DNA from: an uncultured Planctomycetaceae bacterium | GTDB lineage: Bacteria; Planctomycetota; Phycisphaerae; UBA1845; UTPLA1 | NCBI GenBank assembly: GCA_938008425.1 | Contig: CALLKH010000641.1 | Span: forward strand, 1-6,950 | DNA: 6,950 bases | Direction of reading: 5' to 3' | Part shown: positions 1 to 5,888 of the stretch, piece by piece | Numbering within the stretch: the stretch's first letter is position 1 | Layout: each line of letters begins with the position of its first letter | The notes under the pieces: model-generated | Databases searched by the model: none | What the model was told of the DNA's origin: nothing | What the model saw: the letters and a program-made list of their open reading frames with translations, nothing else | Translations under genes and position numbers: made by a program

Positions 1-1
1 C

Positions 2-1354
2 GACGCCGTGGCCGCCAGCTTCTTGCAGGATCACGCCAACGCCTGTTTCGCACTCGACCCAGCATCGGCGAGCGAACTCACCCCGGTCAAAACGCCGTGG
101 CTGCTCGGGCCGATCGCCGCCTTCGGCCAAACCTGGGATGCCGCAACCACCCGGCGCGCCGTAATCTGGCTCGCCTTGAACCTGAAGAAGCCCATCCTGA
201 AACTCGTCGAGGAGGATTACAACGAACACGGCCTCCAGGAACTGCTCTCCGCCCGCGGTTCGGCCTATGACGTGAACATCGAGGTCTTCAAATCGCTTCA
301 GTCCACCATCACCGGCTGGCCCGGCGGCAAGCCCGCGCTTGCGGCCGCCGCCGCTGCCTTCCAGCGCGAAGGCCGGCGCGGCGATCATTCATCGGGACTT
401 CGCGCCGCGTCGCACGGATCGCTCGCCGCGACCATGGCGCCATCTGATGCCACAATCTCGTCACTCAAGTCCTCGTTGGATGATCCGTTCCCCAAGCGCG
501 CCCTCGTCTTCAGCCCCCATCCCGACGACGACGTCATCTCCATGGGCGGCACGCTGATTCGCCTCTGCCAGCAGGGCCACGAAGTGCATGTCGCCTACCA
601 GACCTCCGGCAACATCGCGGTCTTCGACGAAAAGGCCGTCCGTCACGCCGATTTCGTCGCGGAATTCGCCCGCGCCTTCGAGCTCTTCAGCGAGAAGGAG
701 ATCCACCGCATCGAATCGGCCATCGAGTCCTTCGTGGCATCCAAGCAGCCGGGCGATGTCGATTCGCCCGCGCTTCAGCAGATCAAGGGCCTGATCCGTC
801 GAAGCGAAGCCCGCGCCGCCGCCCGATACTCCGGCGTGCGAGACGAGCGGATGTATTTCCTCGACATGCCATTTTACGAAACAGGTCGTGTGAAGAAGCG
901 CCCGCTCTCGGACGCCGACATCACCCTCATCGTCAATCTGCTCGAGCGCGTTCGCCCGCATCAAATCTACGCGGCCGGCGATCTCTCCGACCCGCACGGC
1001 ACCCATCGCGTCTGCCTCAAGGCCATCTTCGAAGCGGTGAACCGCCTCTCGGAGCAACGGTGGATGCGTGAATGCCAGGTGTGGCTATATCGCGGGGCGT
1101 GGCAGGAGTGGGAGCCGCACCAGATCGAAATGGCCGTGCCACTCGCGCCGGGTGAAGTGGAACGCAAGCGCATGGCGATTTTCTACCATGAATCGCAGAA
1201 GGATCGCGCCCTCTTCCCCGGTCCGAACGACCCGCGCGAGTTCTGGCAGCGCGCAGAGGATCGCAACCAGGCGACGGCCGAGTTGTACGACGCTCTCGGT
1301 TTGCCGGAGTACCAGGCGATCGAAGCCTTCGTCCAGTGGCGGCGCGACGGCTGA
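2..1354 (+). CDS. nagB: Glucosamine-6-phosphate deaminase fused to PIG-L-type deacetylase, 5'-partial
   Basis: The reading frame is open to the left edge, so the start lies outside the window; the GTG at 8 is not taken as a start. Residue numbers below count from that codon. Residues 1 to about 112 match the end of the NagB-like sugar-phosphate isomerase/deaminase part and its conserved joining segment (TPWLLGP, KPILKL, GSAYDVN, TITGWPGGKP), as I recall it from Bacteroidetes and planctomycete NagB fusions. An Ala/Ser-rich linker (about 113-165) leads to a PIG-L/LmbE deacetylase domain. This has the metal motif HPDDD (His171, followed by SMGG) and a distal DPHGTHR motif (His330, His333). The NagB part would convert glucosamine-6-phosphate to fructose-6-phosphate and ammonia in the cytoplasm. 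The PIG-L half suggests N-deacetylation of an amino sugar, but its substrate in these fusions is uncertain. The NagB catalytic residues lie upstream and cannot be checked. Confidence 0.88.
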   Translation, partial: DAVAASFLQDHANACFALDPASASELTPVKTPWLLGPIAAFGQTWDAATTRRAVIWLALNLKKPILKLVEEDYNEHGLQELLSARGSAYDVNIEVFKSLQSTITGWPGGKPALAAAAAAFQREGRRGDHSSGLRAASHGSLAATMAPSDATISSLKSSLDDPFPKRALVFSPHPDDDVISMGGTLIRLCQQGHEVHVAYQTSGNIAVFDEKAVRHADFVAEFARAFELFSEKEIHRIESAIESFVASKQPGDVDSPALQQIKGLIRRSEARAAARYSGVRDERMYFLDMPFYETGRVKKRPLSDADITLIVNLLERVRPHQIYAAGDLSDPHGTHRVCLKAIFEAVNRLSEQRWMRECQVWLYRGAWQEWEPHQIEMAVPLAPGEVERKRMAIFYHESQKDRALFPGPNDPREFWQRAEDRNQATAELYDALGLPEYQAIEAFVQWRRDG

Positions 1355-1419
1355 CGTGCCATAGCGACCTGCTCGAATCATCCTGGGGTCCCACCCTGGA
1401 ACCGGAAACAGTTTGACAG

Positions 1420-1498
1420 CCGCATCACATGCGGACCGGGTTTCGTCGAGCTACAATCCGCCTTTCAAGCGGCTCATCGCCGCATGCCCCGGATGCGA
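1420..1498. promoter_or_regulatory. Paired CCGCAT/ATGCGG inverted repeats upstream of the dehydrogenase
   Basis: CCGCAT (1420-1425), CAC, ATGCGG (1429-1434) is a perfect 6-bp inverted repeat. The same half-site recurs at 1480-1485 (CCGCAT) and 1493-1498 (ATGCGA, one mismatch) with a 7-nt spacer, 60 bp further on and 20 bp before the ATG at 1518. A -10-like hexamer TACAAT (1452-1457) lies between the two sites. This could be a pair of operator sites for a dimeric repressor, or simple RNA hairpins in the leader. It is an inference from symmetry and position only; no known binding motif was recognised. Confidence 0.3.
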
Positions 1499-1517
1499 TT
1501 CAGACAGGAGACCTCCC

Positions 1518-2570
1518 ATGTCCAAGACCCTCGCCTACGCCGCGCAGTCCGCCACAACACCGCTCAAACCATTCGACTTCGAACGGCGCAAGCCGGGACC
1601 GACCGACGTCCAGATGGAAATCCTCTTCTGCGGCGTCTGCCATTCCGATCTTCACATCGCGCGAAACGAATGGAAGGGAACCACCTATCCCGTCGTTCCC
1701 GGCCACGAGATCGTCGGCAAGGTGACGGCCGTCGGCAGCGCGGTGAAGGGCTTCAGGATCGGCGATCGCGTCGGCGTCGGCTGCATGGTTGACTCGTGCC
1801 GCAAGTGTGCGAGCTGCGAGACGGGCCTTGAGCAGTACTGCGAAAACGAAATCATCTTCACCTACAACTGCCCCGACAGGCACTCGGGCGGCATGACCTA
1901 CGGCGGCTATTCGAATCAAATCGTGGTCGATGAGAAATTCGTGCTCCGCGTGCCGGAGAAGCTCGATCTCGCGGCCGCCGCCCCCCTGCTCTGCGCGGGT
2001 ATCACAACGTTCTCACCGCTTCGCACCTGGAAAGTGGGCAAGGGCCAGAAAGTCGGCATCGTCGGCCTCGGCGGGCTTGGGCACATGGGCGTGAAGCTGG
2101 CACACGCGATGGGCGCCCACGTCGTGCTCTTTACCACGTCGCCCGGCAAGACCGACGACGCCCGGCGACTCGGCGCCGACGAGGTCGTGATCTCGAAGAT
2201 TCCGGACGACATGAAACGCCACGAGAACAGCTTTGACTTCATCCTCAACACCGTCGCGGCCACGCATAACCTCGACGACTATCTCACGCTGCTGAAGCTC
2301 GACGGAACGATGTGTCTTGTCGGCGTGCCCGAGAATCCGCATCCCGCGCCCGCGGTGGTGAACCTGATCTTCAAGCGGCGCCGCCTCGCCGGCTCGCTCA
2401 TCGGCGGCATCAAGGAGACACAGGAGATGCTCGACTTCTGCGCCGAGCACAACATCGTCTCCGACATCGAGCTCATACCGATCCAGAAGATCAACGAAGC
2501 GTACGAACGAATGCTGAAGAGCGACGTGAAGTACCGTTTCGTCATCGACATGGCGTCGCTGAAGGCATAG
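1518..2570 (+). CDS. Zinc-dependent NAD(P)-dependent alcohol/aldehyde dehydrogenase (YahK/CAD type)
   Basis: A complete 350-residue medium-chain dehydrogenase/reductase. The ATG at 1518 is chosen because AGGAG (1506-1510) lies just upstream and the protein then begins at the family's usual position; an in-frame TTG at 1413 would add 35 unrelated residues. The GroES-like domain carries the catalytic zinc ligands Cys41 (CGVCHSD), His63-Glu64 (GHE) and Cys159, and the structural zinc cysteines 94, 97, 100 and 108. The Rossmann motif GLGGLG is at 183-188, followed by the FTTS segment (205-208) typical of NADPH-preferring members. YNCP...GGMTYGGYS (116-132) resembles E. coli YahK and plant cinnamyl alcohol dehydrogenases. 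It should reduce aldehydes to alcohols, or the reverse, in the cytoplasm; the true substrate cannot be read from sequence. It stands alone, with 163 bp upstream and about 530 bp of non-coding DNA downstream. Confidence 0.93.
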   Translation: MSKTLAYAAQSATTPLKPFDFERRKPGPTDVQMEILFCGVCHSDLHIARNEWKGTTYPVVPGHEIVGKVTAVGSAVKGFRIGDRVGVGCMVDSCRKCASCETGLEQYCENEIIFTYNCPDRHSGGMTYGGYSNQIVVDEKFVLRVPEKLDLAAAAPLLCAGITTFSPLRTWKVGKGQKVGIVGLGGLGHMGVKLAHAMGAHVVLFTTSPGKTDDARRLGADEVVISKIPDDMKRHENSFDFILNTVAATHNLDDYLTLLKLDGTMCLVGVPENPHPAPAVVNLIFKRRRLAGSLIGGIKETQEMLDFCAEHNIVSDIELIPIQKINEAYERMLKSDVKYRFVIDMASLKA

Positions 2571-2594
2571 TGAGCCATCGCCCTTCAAGGGGTC

Positions 2595-2616
2595 AGGCCG
2601 ATTCCCCTACCGGCCT
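2595..2616 (+). terminator. Possible weak stem-loop after the dehydrogenase gene
   Basis: AGGCCG (2595-2600) and CGGCCT (2611-2616) form a perfect 6-bp stem with a 10-nt loop, 24 bp after the stop codon at 2570. No T-run follows, so it is at best a weak or factor-assisted terminator. A competing pairing AGGGG/CCCCT (2588-2592 with 2604-2608) overlaps it. Confidence 0.25.
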
Positions 2617-2625
2617 CATCCGGGG

Positions 2626-2816
2626 CGACGTCCTCTCCCAGCCCGACAGATGGGACAGCGCATCTCAGCCGCGATTGGGACGATCGAGCCTCCCGGCAGC
2701 AGAAGCAGACCCATTGCCTGTCAGCCACGGAGCCGCGATCCGGCTTCACAGCAGCAGAAGAACACCCATCGCCTCCCAGTCACGAAGCAGCGATCCGGCC
2801 TCCCAGCCGCGGTAGC
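2626..2816. repeat. Degenerate 55-bp tandem repeat
   Basis: Two adjacent units, 2681-2735 and 2736-2790, align without gaps over 55 bases with about 42 identities (counted by eye). Each begins CGATC and carries CAGCAGAAG followed by CCCAT(T/C)GCCT. A third, truncated unit starts exactly in register at 2791 (about 20 of the first 25 bases match) and runs into the palindromic element. A fourth, much weaker unit may occupy 2626-2680. The period is not a multiple of three and no frame across it looks like a real protein, so it is non-coding. The long spacing between matching blocks and the absence of unique spacers exclude a CRISPR array. Confidence 0.7.
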
Positions 2817-2896
2817 GGCAAAAGAGTGTAGCCCACGGCGCAAGCCGTGGGTGGCGTCACCATGGCACTCAAAGCCCCGGCAGGGGCGAAAGAGCG
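2806..2896 (+). repeat. Palindromic (REP-like) intergenic element, intact copy
   Basis: Three short hairpins follow one another, each with a 4-nt loop. They are GCCGC/GCGGC (2806-2819), CCCACGGC-GCAA-GCCGTGGG (2832-2851, a perfect 8-bp stem with a GNRA-type loop) and GCCCC/GGGGC (2874-2887). The order 'GTGTAGCCCACGG...CCGTGGG' then 'AAAGCCCCGGCAGGGGCGAAAGAG' resembles dispersed intergenic repeats I recall from planctomycete and related genomes, likely of the REP type spread by a tyrosine transposase of the RAYT family. That link is from memory and not testable here; no transposase gene is in the window. Confidence 0.6.
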
Positions 2897-2909
2897 AATT
2901 TTGGTTAAC

Positions 2910-2978
2910 CTCTCATTCGTCCCTGCCGAGCTCTGTTCTCTCTCCACGGCCACCCACTCATGTCGTGGGCGATATTCT
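2910..2978 (-). repeat. Decayed inverted copy of the palindromic element
   Basis: This stretch is a diverged reverse-complement copy of 2824-2894. Bases 2912-2930 match the reverse complement of 2876-2894 at 16 of 19 positions. GCCACCCAC (2949-2957) and CGTGGGC (2964-2970) match the other end exactly, with 2-3 nt length differences in between. A shortened hairpin CCCAC/GTGGG (2953-2969) remains. The two copies lie head to head around an AT-rich centre that includes the palindrome GGTTAACC (2903-2910). Confidence 0.55.
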
Positions 2979-3040
2979 GATTTCGCCGCCTGACCGAAAC
3001 TCAACCTTCTCTCCGCCCCCCGCCACCTTGCCCCATCGAT

Positions 3041-3064
3041 CGAAATCCGTTCGAATGGTTTTCG
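3041..3064 (+). promoter_or_regulatory. Leader hairpin upstream of the membrane-protein gene
   Basis: CGAAATCCG (3041-3049) pairs with TGGTTTTCG (3056-3064) around the loop TTCGAA, with one T-T mismatch and one G-U pair. It ends 35 bp before the ATG at 3100. It could be a terminator of upstream read-through, a leader structure, or chance; no T-run follows on the plus strand. Confidence 0.3.
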
Positions 3065-3099
3065 GTCGCGATGTCGGGCATGGCCGTCGGGATGCGCGC

Positions 3100-3798
3100 A
3101 TGGATATTCTCTATCAGATTCCGTTCTACGCCGTGGTGATCGGGATCGTCGCGTTCTTTGCGTGGCTCGCCGCCCGACAGGCGCGGCTTCGGCGCGAGGC
3201 CATCCAACGGCTCGCGGATGAACTCGGCATGTCGTTCGATCCCGGGGACGACTACTCCATGCTCGGCGGCCGCTTCAATCGCATTGATCTGCTTCGAAAG
3301 GGAAAAAGACAGAAGACATTCAATCACCTGATCGGCCGCGTCGAGGGGTATGACGTGGTCTGCTGTGATTATCGATATGTGACAGAGACGACCGACAGCA
3401 AAGGCCGGAAGACAACGCATTATCACTATTTCGGCATCGTCTTCGTCGAAGTCCCGCTTCGAATGAGCGAGGTGCGCATCCGCCGCGAGGGCTGGTTCGA
3501 CAAGATCGCCGGCGCGCTGGGATTCGACGACATCGACTTCGAATCGGCCGAGTTCTCCCGGCGCTTTCACGTGGCTTCCGACGATCGGCGGTTCGCGTAT
3601 GATCTCATTCATCCCCGGGCGATGGAGTACCTCATGAGCACCGACAAGTACAGCTGGGAATTCGAAGGCGGCGTCATCGCACTCTACCAGTCAGGGACCT
3701 TCAAGATCGAAGCCATCCGCCCGGCCATCATGACGGCCATCGGATTCATCAAGCACATTCCGCCGCACCTCTGGGCCGACCGCGGCACCGCGGCATAG
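3100..3798 (+). CDS. Membrane-anchored protein of unknown function, upstream partner of LemA
   Basis: I do not recognise a named family. The ATG at 3100 gives 232 residues and places a hydrophobic segment right at the N-terminus (about 8-25: FYAVVIGIVAFFAWLAA), followed by an Arg-rich stretch (about 26-37), as in a single-pass anchor with a cytoplasmic C-terminal domain. The rest is a soluble alpha/beta domain with a run of beta-type segments (RFNRIDLL, GYDVVCCDYRYV, HYHYFGIVFVEVP, GGVIALYQSG). A polar TDSKGRKTTHYHY loop lies at 98-110, and a second weakly hydrophobic stretch near 206-220. The frame stays open to 2650, but that extension runs through repeats and is rejected. An in-frame ATG at 3055 is possible but sits in a hairpin; the ribosome site before 3100 is weak (GGGA, 3089-3092 region). 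The gene ends 17 nt before lemA, which suggests co-transcription and a shared envelope role. Confidence 0.75.
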   Translation: MDILYQIPFYAVVIGIVAFFAWLAARQARLRREAIQRLADELGMSFDPGDDYSMLGGRFNRIDLLRKGKRQKTFNHLIGRVEGYDVVCCDYRYVTETTDSKGRKTTHYHYFGIVFVEVPLRMSEVRIRREGWFDKIAGALGFDDIDFESAEFSRRFHVASDDRRFAYDLIHPRAMEYLMSTDKYSWEFEGGVIALYQSGTFKIEAIRPAIMTAIGFIKHIPPHLWADRGTAA

Positions 3799-3815
3799 GA
3801 TGGGGGAACTCTCGC

Positions 3816-4382
3816 ATGGAACCCGCTCTCGTCGTCGGATTTCTCATCGCCGTCTTCGCGATCTGCGTGCCGGCCGCGATGTACAACGGCCTCGTTCGCA
3901 TGCGCAACCACTGCCGCGAGTCGTGGAGCGACGTCGACACCGAACTCAAGCGCCGCCACGACCTGATTCCGAACCTCGTCGAAACCGTCAAGGGCTATGC
4001 GCGACATGAGAGCAGCCTGCTTGAACGCGTCACCCTTGCCAGGACCCGTGCGATGTCCGCCGGGGATTCACGTGAAGCGCTTTCGGAACGGGAACGCGAG
4101 TTGGCGGGTGCGCTGGCCGGCGTGCTGGCGGTCGTCGAAAACTACCCCGACCTGAAGGCCGACGGCCACTTCAAGCAGTTGATGGCCGAACTCGTGCTGA
4201 CCGAGGATCGCATCCAGGCGTCGCGACGATTCTTCAACGCCAACGTCCGCGATTACAACTCGCGCTGCCAGACCTTTCCCTCCATGATCCTCGCCCGGGC
4301 TTTCGGCTTTGAGGAGGAGGAATTCTTCGAGTTGAGCGATGTCCGGGAGCGTCAAACGCCTTCGGTTCACCTGGAGACGTGA
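3816..4382 (+). CDS. lemA: LemA family protein
   Basis: 188 residues, the usual full length for LemA. An N-terminal membrane segment (about 4-22) leads to the family signature: YNGLVRMRNHCRESWSDVD, LKRRHDLIPNLVETVKGY (about 49-66), HE, then VTLARTRAM. In the second half come VVENYPDLKAD, FKQLMAEL, LTEDRIQASRRFFN and VRDYNSRCQTFPS. The body is predicted as long antiparallel helices, as in the known LemA fold. LemA proteins are membrane-anchored with the short N-terminus outside; their molecular role is unknown, although they are often encoded beside membrane proteins or proteases. The start has a strong GGGGGA (3802-3807) at a suitable distance. The gene is 17 nt after the upstream membrane-protein gene. 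The C-terminus (FEEEEFFELSD) is acidic, ending in a short polar tail. Confidence 0.93.
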   Translation: MEPALVVGFLIAVFAICVPAAMYNGLVRMRNHCRESWSDVDTELKRRHDLIPNLVETVKGYARHESSLLERVTLARTRAMSAGDSREALSERERELAGALAGVLAVVENYPDLKADGHFKQLMAELVLTEDRIQASRRFFNANVRDYNSRCQTFPSMILARAFGFEEEEFFELSDVRERQTPSVHLET

Positions 4383-4484
4383 GGCCGTAGAGGACGAGTC
4401 GTTTGACCACCCAGGATCCGCGATGCCGACTGGAACGGAATGTGATCGCCCGGAAAGTCGCGGCAAAAAGTCGGAGCAAACAGG

Positions 4485-5771
4485 ATGGCCGGAAAAAATC
4501 CAATCAAGAACCTGATCGACAAGGCGGCGGCCTCGCGCGAGCGGCACCAGGCGCGGCACCGGCCGTCGGGATTCGGTTTCGTCTTCGCCGACCGGCTGGG
4601 ATACCTGGACCCCAATCGCTGGGACGCCGTCACGTCGTCGAGCTCCGTCTTCATCCAGCGGCCGTATCTGACCGCGCTGGAGGAGCACGGACCGTCCAAC
4701 ATTACGCCCCGCTACGCCATGATCTTCCGCGGGGAGAAGCCCGTCGCGGCCCTGGCGCTCCAGGTGATCCAGGTCAGCGGCAGGACGATCTCAGGTTCAG
4801 GCGCTGCCGTCGTCGAGGCCGGCCAACGCTCACCGAAGTCGGTCGCCAAATCGGCCTACGGCAAGATGCGGCGAAGCGCGGTGCAGTCACTCAATACTAG
4901 GCTCCTGATGTGCGGAAACCTGATGTCATGGGGGCTGCACGGCATCGCGATGGCTGAGGATGAGGACGCGAGTGCCGTCTGGCCGGCAGTGGCGGAGGCG
5001 ATCTACCGCGTCCGCCGCGCGGAGAAACTGTCCAGCAGCGTGGGCCTCGTGATGGTGAAGGACTTTTCTCCCATCGACGCCGAACACGGGAAATCACTCC
5101 GTACATTCAGCTACGAGCCCGTCCAAACCGATCCGGACATGGTGCTCGATCTCAAGCCGACCTGGACGCAGTATGAAGGGTACCTCGCCGACCTGGCCAG
5201 CAAATACCGCAAGGGCATCGTCAAGATGCACAAGACTGTTGCCGAGGCCGGCTGGCAGGTTGAGTCGTTGTCCGATCCTTCGGATTGCACCGCGAGGATT
5301 CACGATCTCTACATGCAGGTGCACGAGCGTGCGGCGGTGCGATTCTTCACGCTCAAGCCGGAATTCATCCCCGCGCTTGCAAGGTCGCTTGGCGACAACT
5401 TCCGTTGCACCACGGTACGCCGGGAGGATGAAATCGCGGGCTTCGTCACCACCATCCGAGATCGCGACACGGCCTACGGCTACTTCCTGGGTTACGATCG
5501 CCAGGTGAACGAGGACGTGCCGGTCTATTTTCGACTGCTCCACGCGGTCATCGCCGACGCAATCGCCATGGGCTGCCGCCGTGTTTCACTCGGACGTACG
5601 GCGCTTGAACCCAAGGCGAAACTCGGCGCACGGCCGGTCCCGCTCAACGTCTGGGTGCGTCACCGACATCCGATCATGAACAAACTGATGCGGCCGCTGA
5701 TGAATTTCGTGCCGCACGACGAGGCGCCCGAGAGAAGCCCGTTCAAGAACGAAGTGGCGACGGTTGAATAA
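4485..5771 (+). CDS. FemAB-like / GNAT-fold acyltransferase (BioF2-type, Acetyltransf_6)
   Basis: 428 residues, starting at an ATG preceded by GGAG (4473-4476). The protein has the two-lobed look of FemAB-related GNAT proteins. The N-terminal half contains FIQRPYLTALEEHGP (56-70) and YAMIFRGEKPVAALALQ (78-93, a GNAT-type strand pair). The C-terminal half has YEGYLADLASKYRKGI (230-245), DLYMQVHERAAVRFFTL (274-290), EIAGFVTTIRDRDTAYGYFLGYD (316-338), YFRLLHAVIADAIAMGCRRVSLG (348-370) and RTALEPKAKLGA (371-382). This last part is characteristic of the PF13480/COG3146 group. Such proteins transfer an acyl or aminoacyl group and are often linked to peptidoglycan or exopolysaccharide decoration; the donor and acceptor here are unknown. 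No signal peptide or clear membrane helix is seen, so it should be cytoplasmic. It follows lemA by 102 bp with no obvious terminator between, so it may share the transcript. Confidence 0.8.
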   Translation: MAGKNPIKNLIDKAAASRERHQARHRPSGFGFVFADRLGYLDPNRWDAVTSSSSVFIQRPYLTALEEHGPSNITPRYAMIFRGEKPVAALALQVIQVSGRTISGSGAAVVEAGQRSPKSVAKSAYGKMRRSAVQSLNTRLLMCGNLMSWGLHGIAMAEDEDASAVWPAVAEAIYRVRRAEKLSSSVGLVMVKDFSPIDAEHGKSLRTFSYEPVQTDPDMVLDLKPTWTQYEGYLADLASKYRKGIVKMHKTVAEAGWQVESLSDPSDCTARIHDLYMQVHERAAVRFFTLKPEFIPALARSLGDNFRCTTVRREDEIAGFVTTIRDRDTAYGYFLGYDRQVNEDVPVYFRLLHAVIADAIAMGCRRVSLGRTALEPKAKLGARPVPLNVWVRHRHPIMNKLMRPLMNFVPHDEAPERSPFKNEVATVE

Positions 5772-5795
5772 ACTTCGCTCATCCTCAAAGAAGCA

Positions 5796-5827
5796 GCGGG
5801 CGGCCATTCATTCGAATGACCGCCCGC
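5796..5827. terminator. Bidirectional transcription terminator between convergent genes
   Basis: GCGGGCGG (5796-5803) pairs perfectly with CCGCCCGC (5820-5827). After one C-A mismatch the stem continues with CATTC/GAATG (5805-5809 with 5814-5818) around the loop ATTC. On the plus strand it is followed by CTCTTGTT, and on the minus strand by CTGCTTCTTT, giving modest U-rich tails both ways. It lies 25 bp after the acyltransferase stop and 62 bp beyond the end of the minus-strand peptidase gene, so it suits both. A smaller stem TCGGTC/GACCGA (5853-5858 with 5873-5878) sits nearer the peptidase stop. Confidence 0.75.
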
Positions 5828-5888
5828 CTCTTGTTCCGACCAACTGCTTCATTCGGTCCTGTCTTCGAAGCTGACCGACGACCGCGTC

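Noticed and set aside
461..1057. Long minus-strand open frame inside the NagB-PIG-L gene
   Set aside because: It is a mirror of the GC-rich coding strand; the plus-strand protein has clear family motifs and this one has none.
1413..1457. TTGACA (1413-1418) with TACAAT (1452-1457) as a sigma-70 promoter
   Set aside because: The spacer would be 33 bp, about twice the usual length; neither hexamer has a good partner at 16-18 bp.
1413..1517. TTG start for the dehydrogenase
   Set aside because: It adds 35 residues unlike the family, and the ATG at 1518 has a good AGGAG site at the proper distance.
2013..2588. Minus-strand open frame across the dehydrogenase 3' half
   Set aside because: Same reason: a shadow of a well-supported gene, with no recognisable domain or ribosome site.
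2681..2816. CRISPR array
   Set aside because: The units are contiguous and imperfect over their whole length, with no unique spacers between conserved repeats and no cas genes nearby.
2650..3099. Long N-terminal extension of the membrane-protein frame (open from 2650)
   Set aside because: It runs through the 55-bp repeats and both palindromic elements, gives low-complexity Ser/Arg/Gln/Pro protein, and would place the membrane anchor in mid-protein.
3001..3612. Minus-strand open frame opposite the membrane-protein gene
   Set aside because: The plus strand has a start, a membrane anchor and operon spacing with lemA; the minus frame lacks a credible start or motif.
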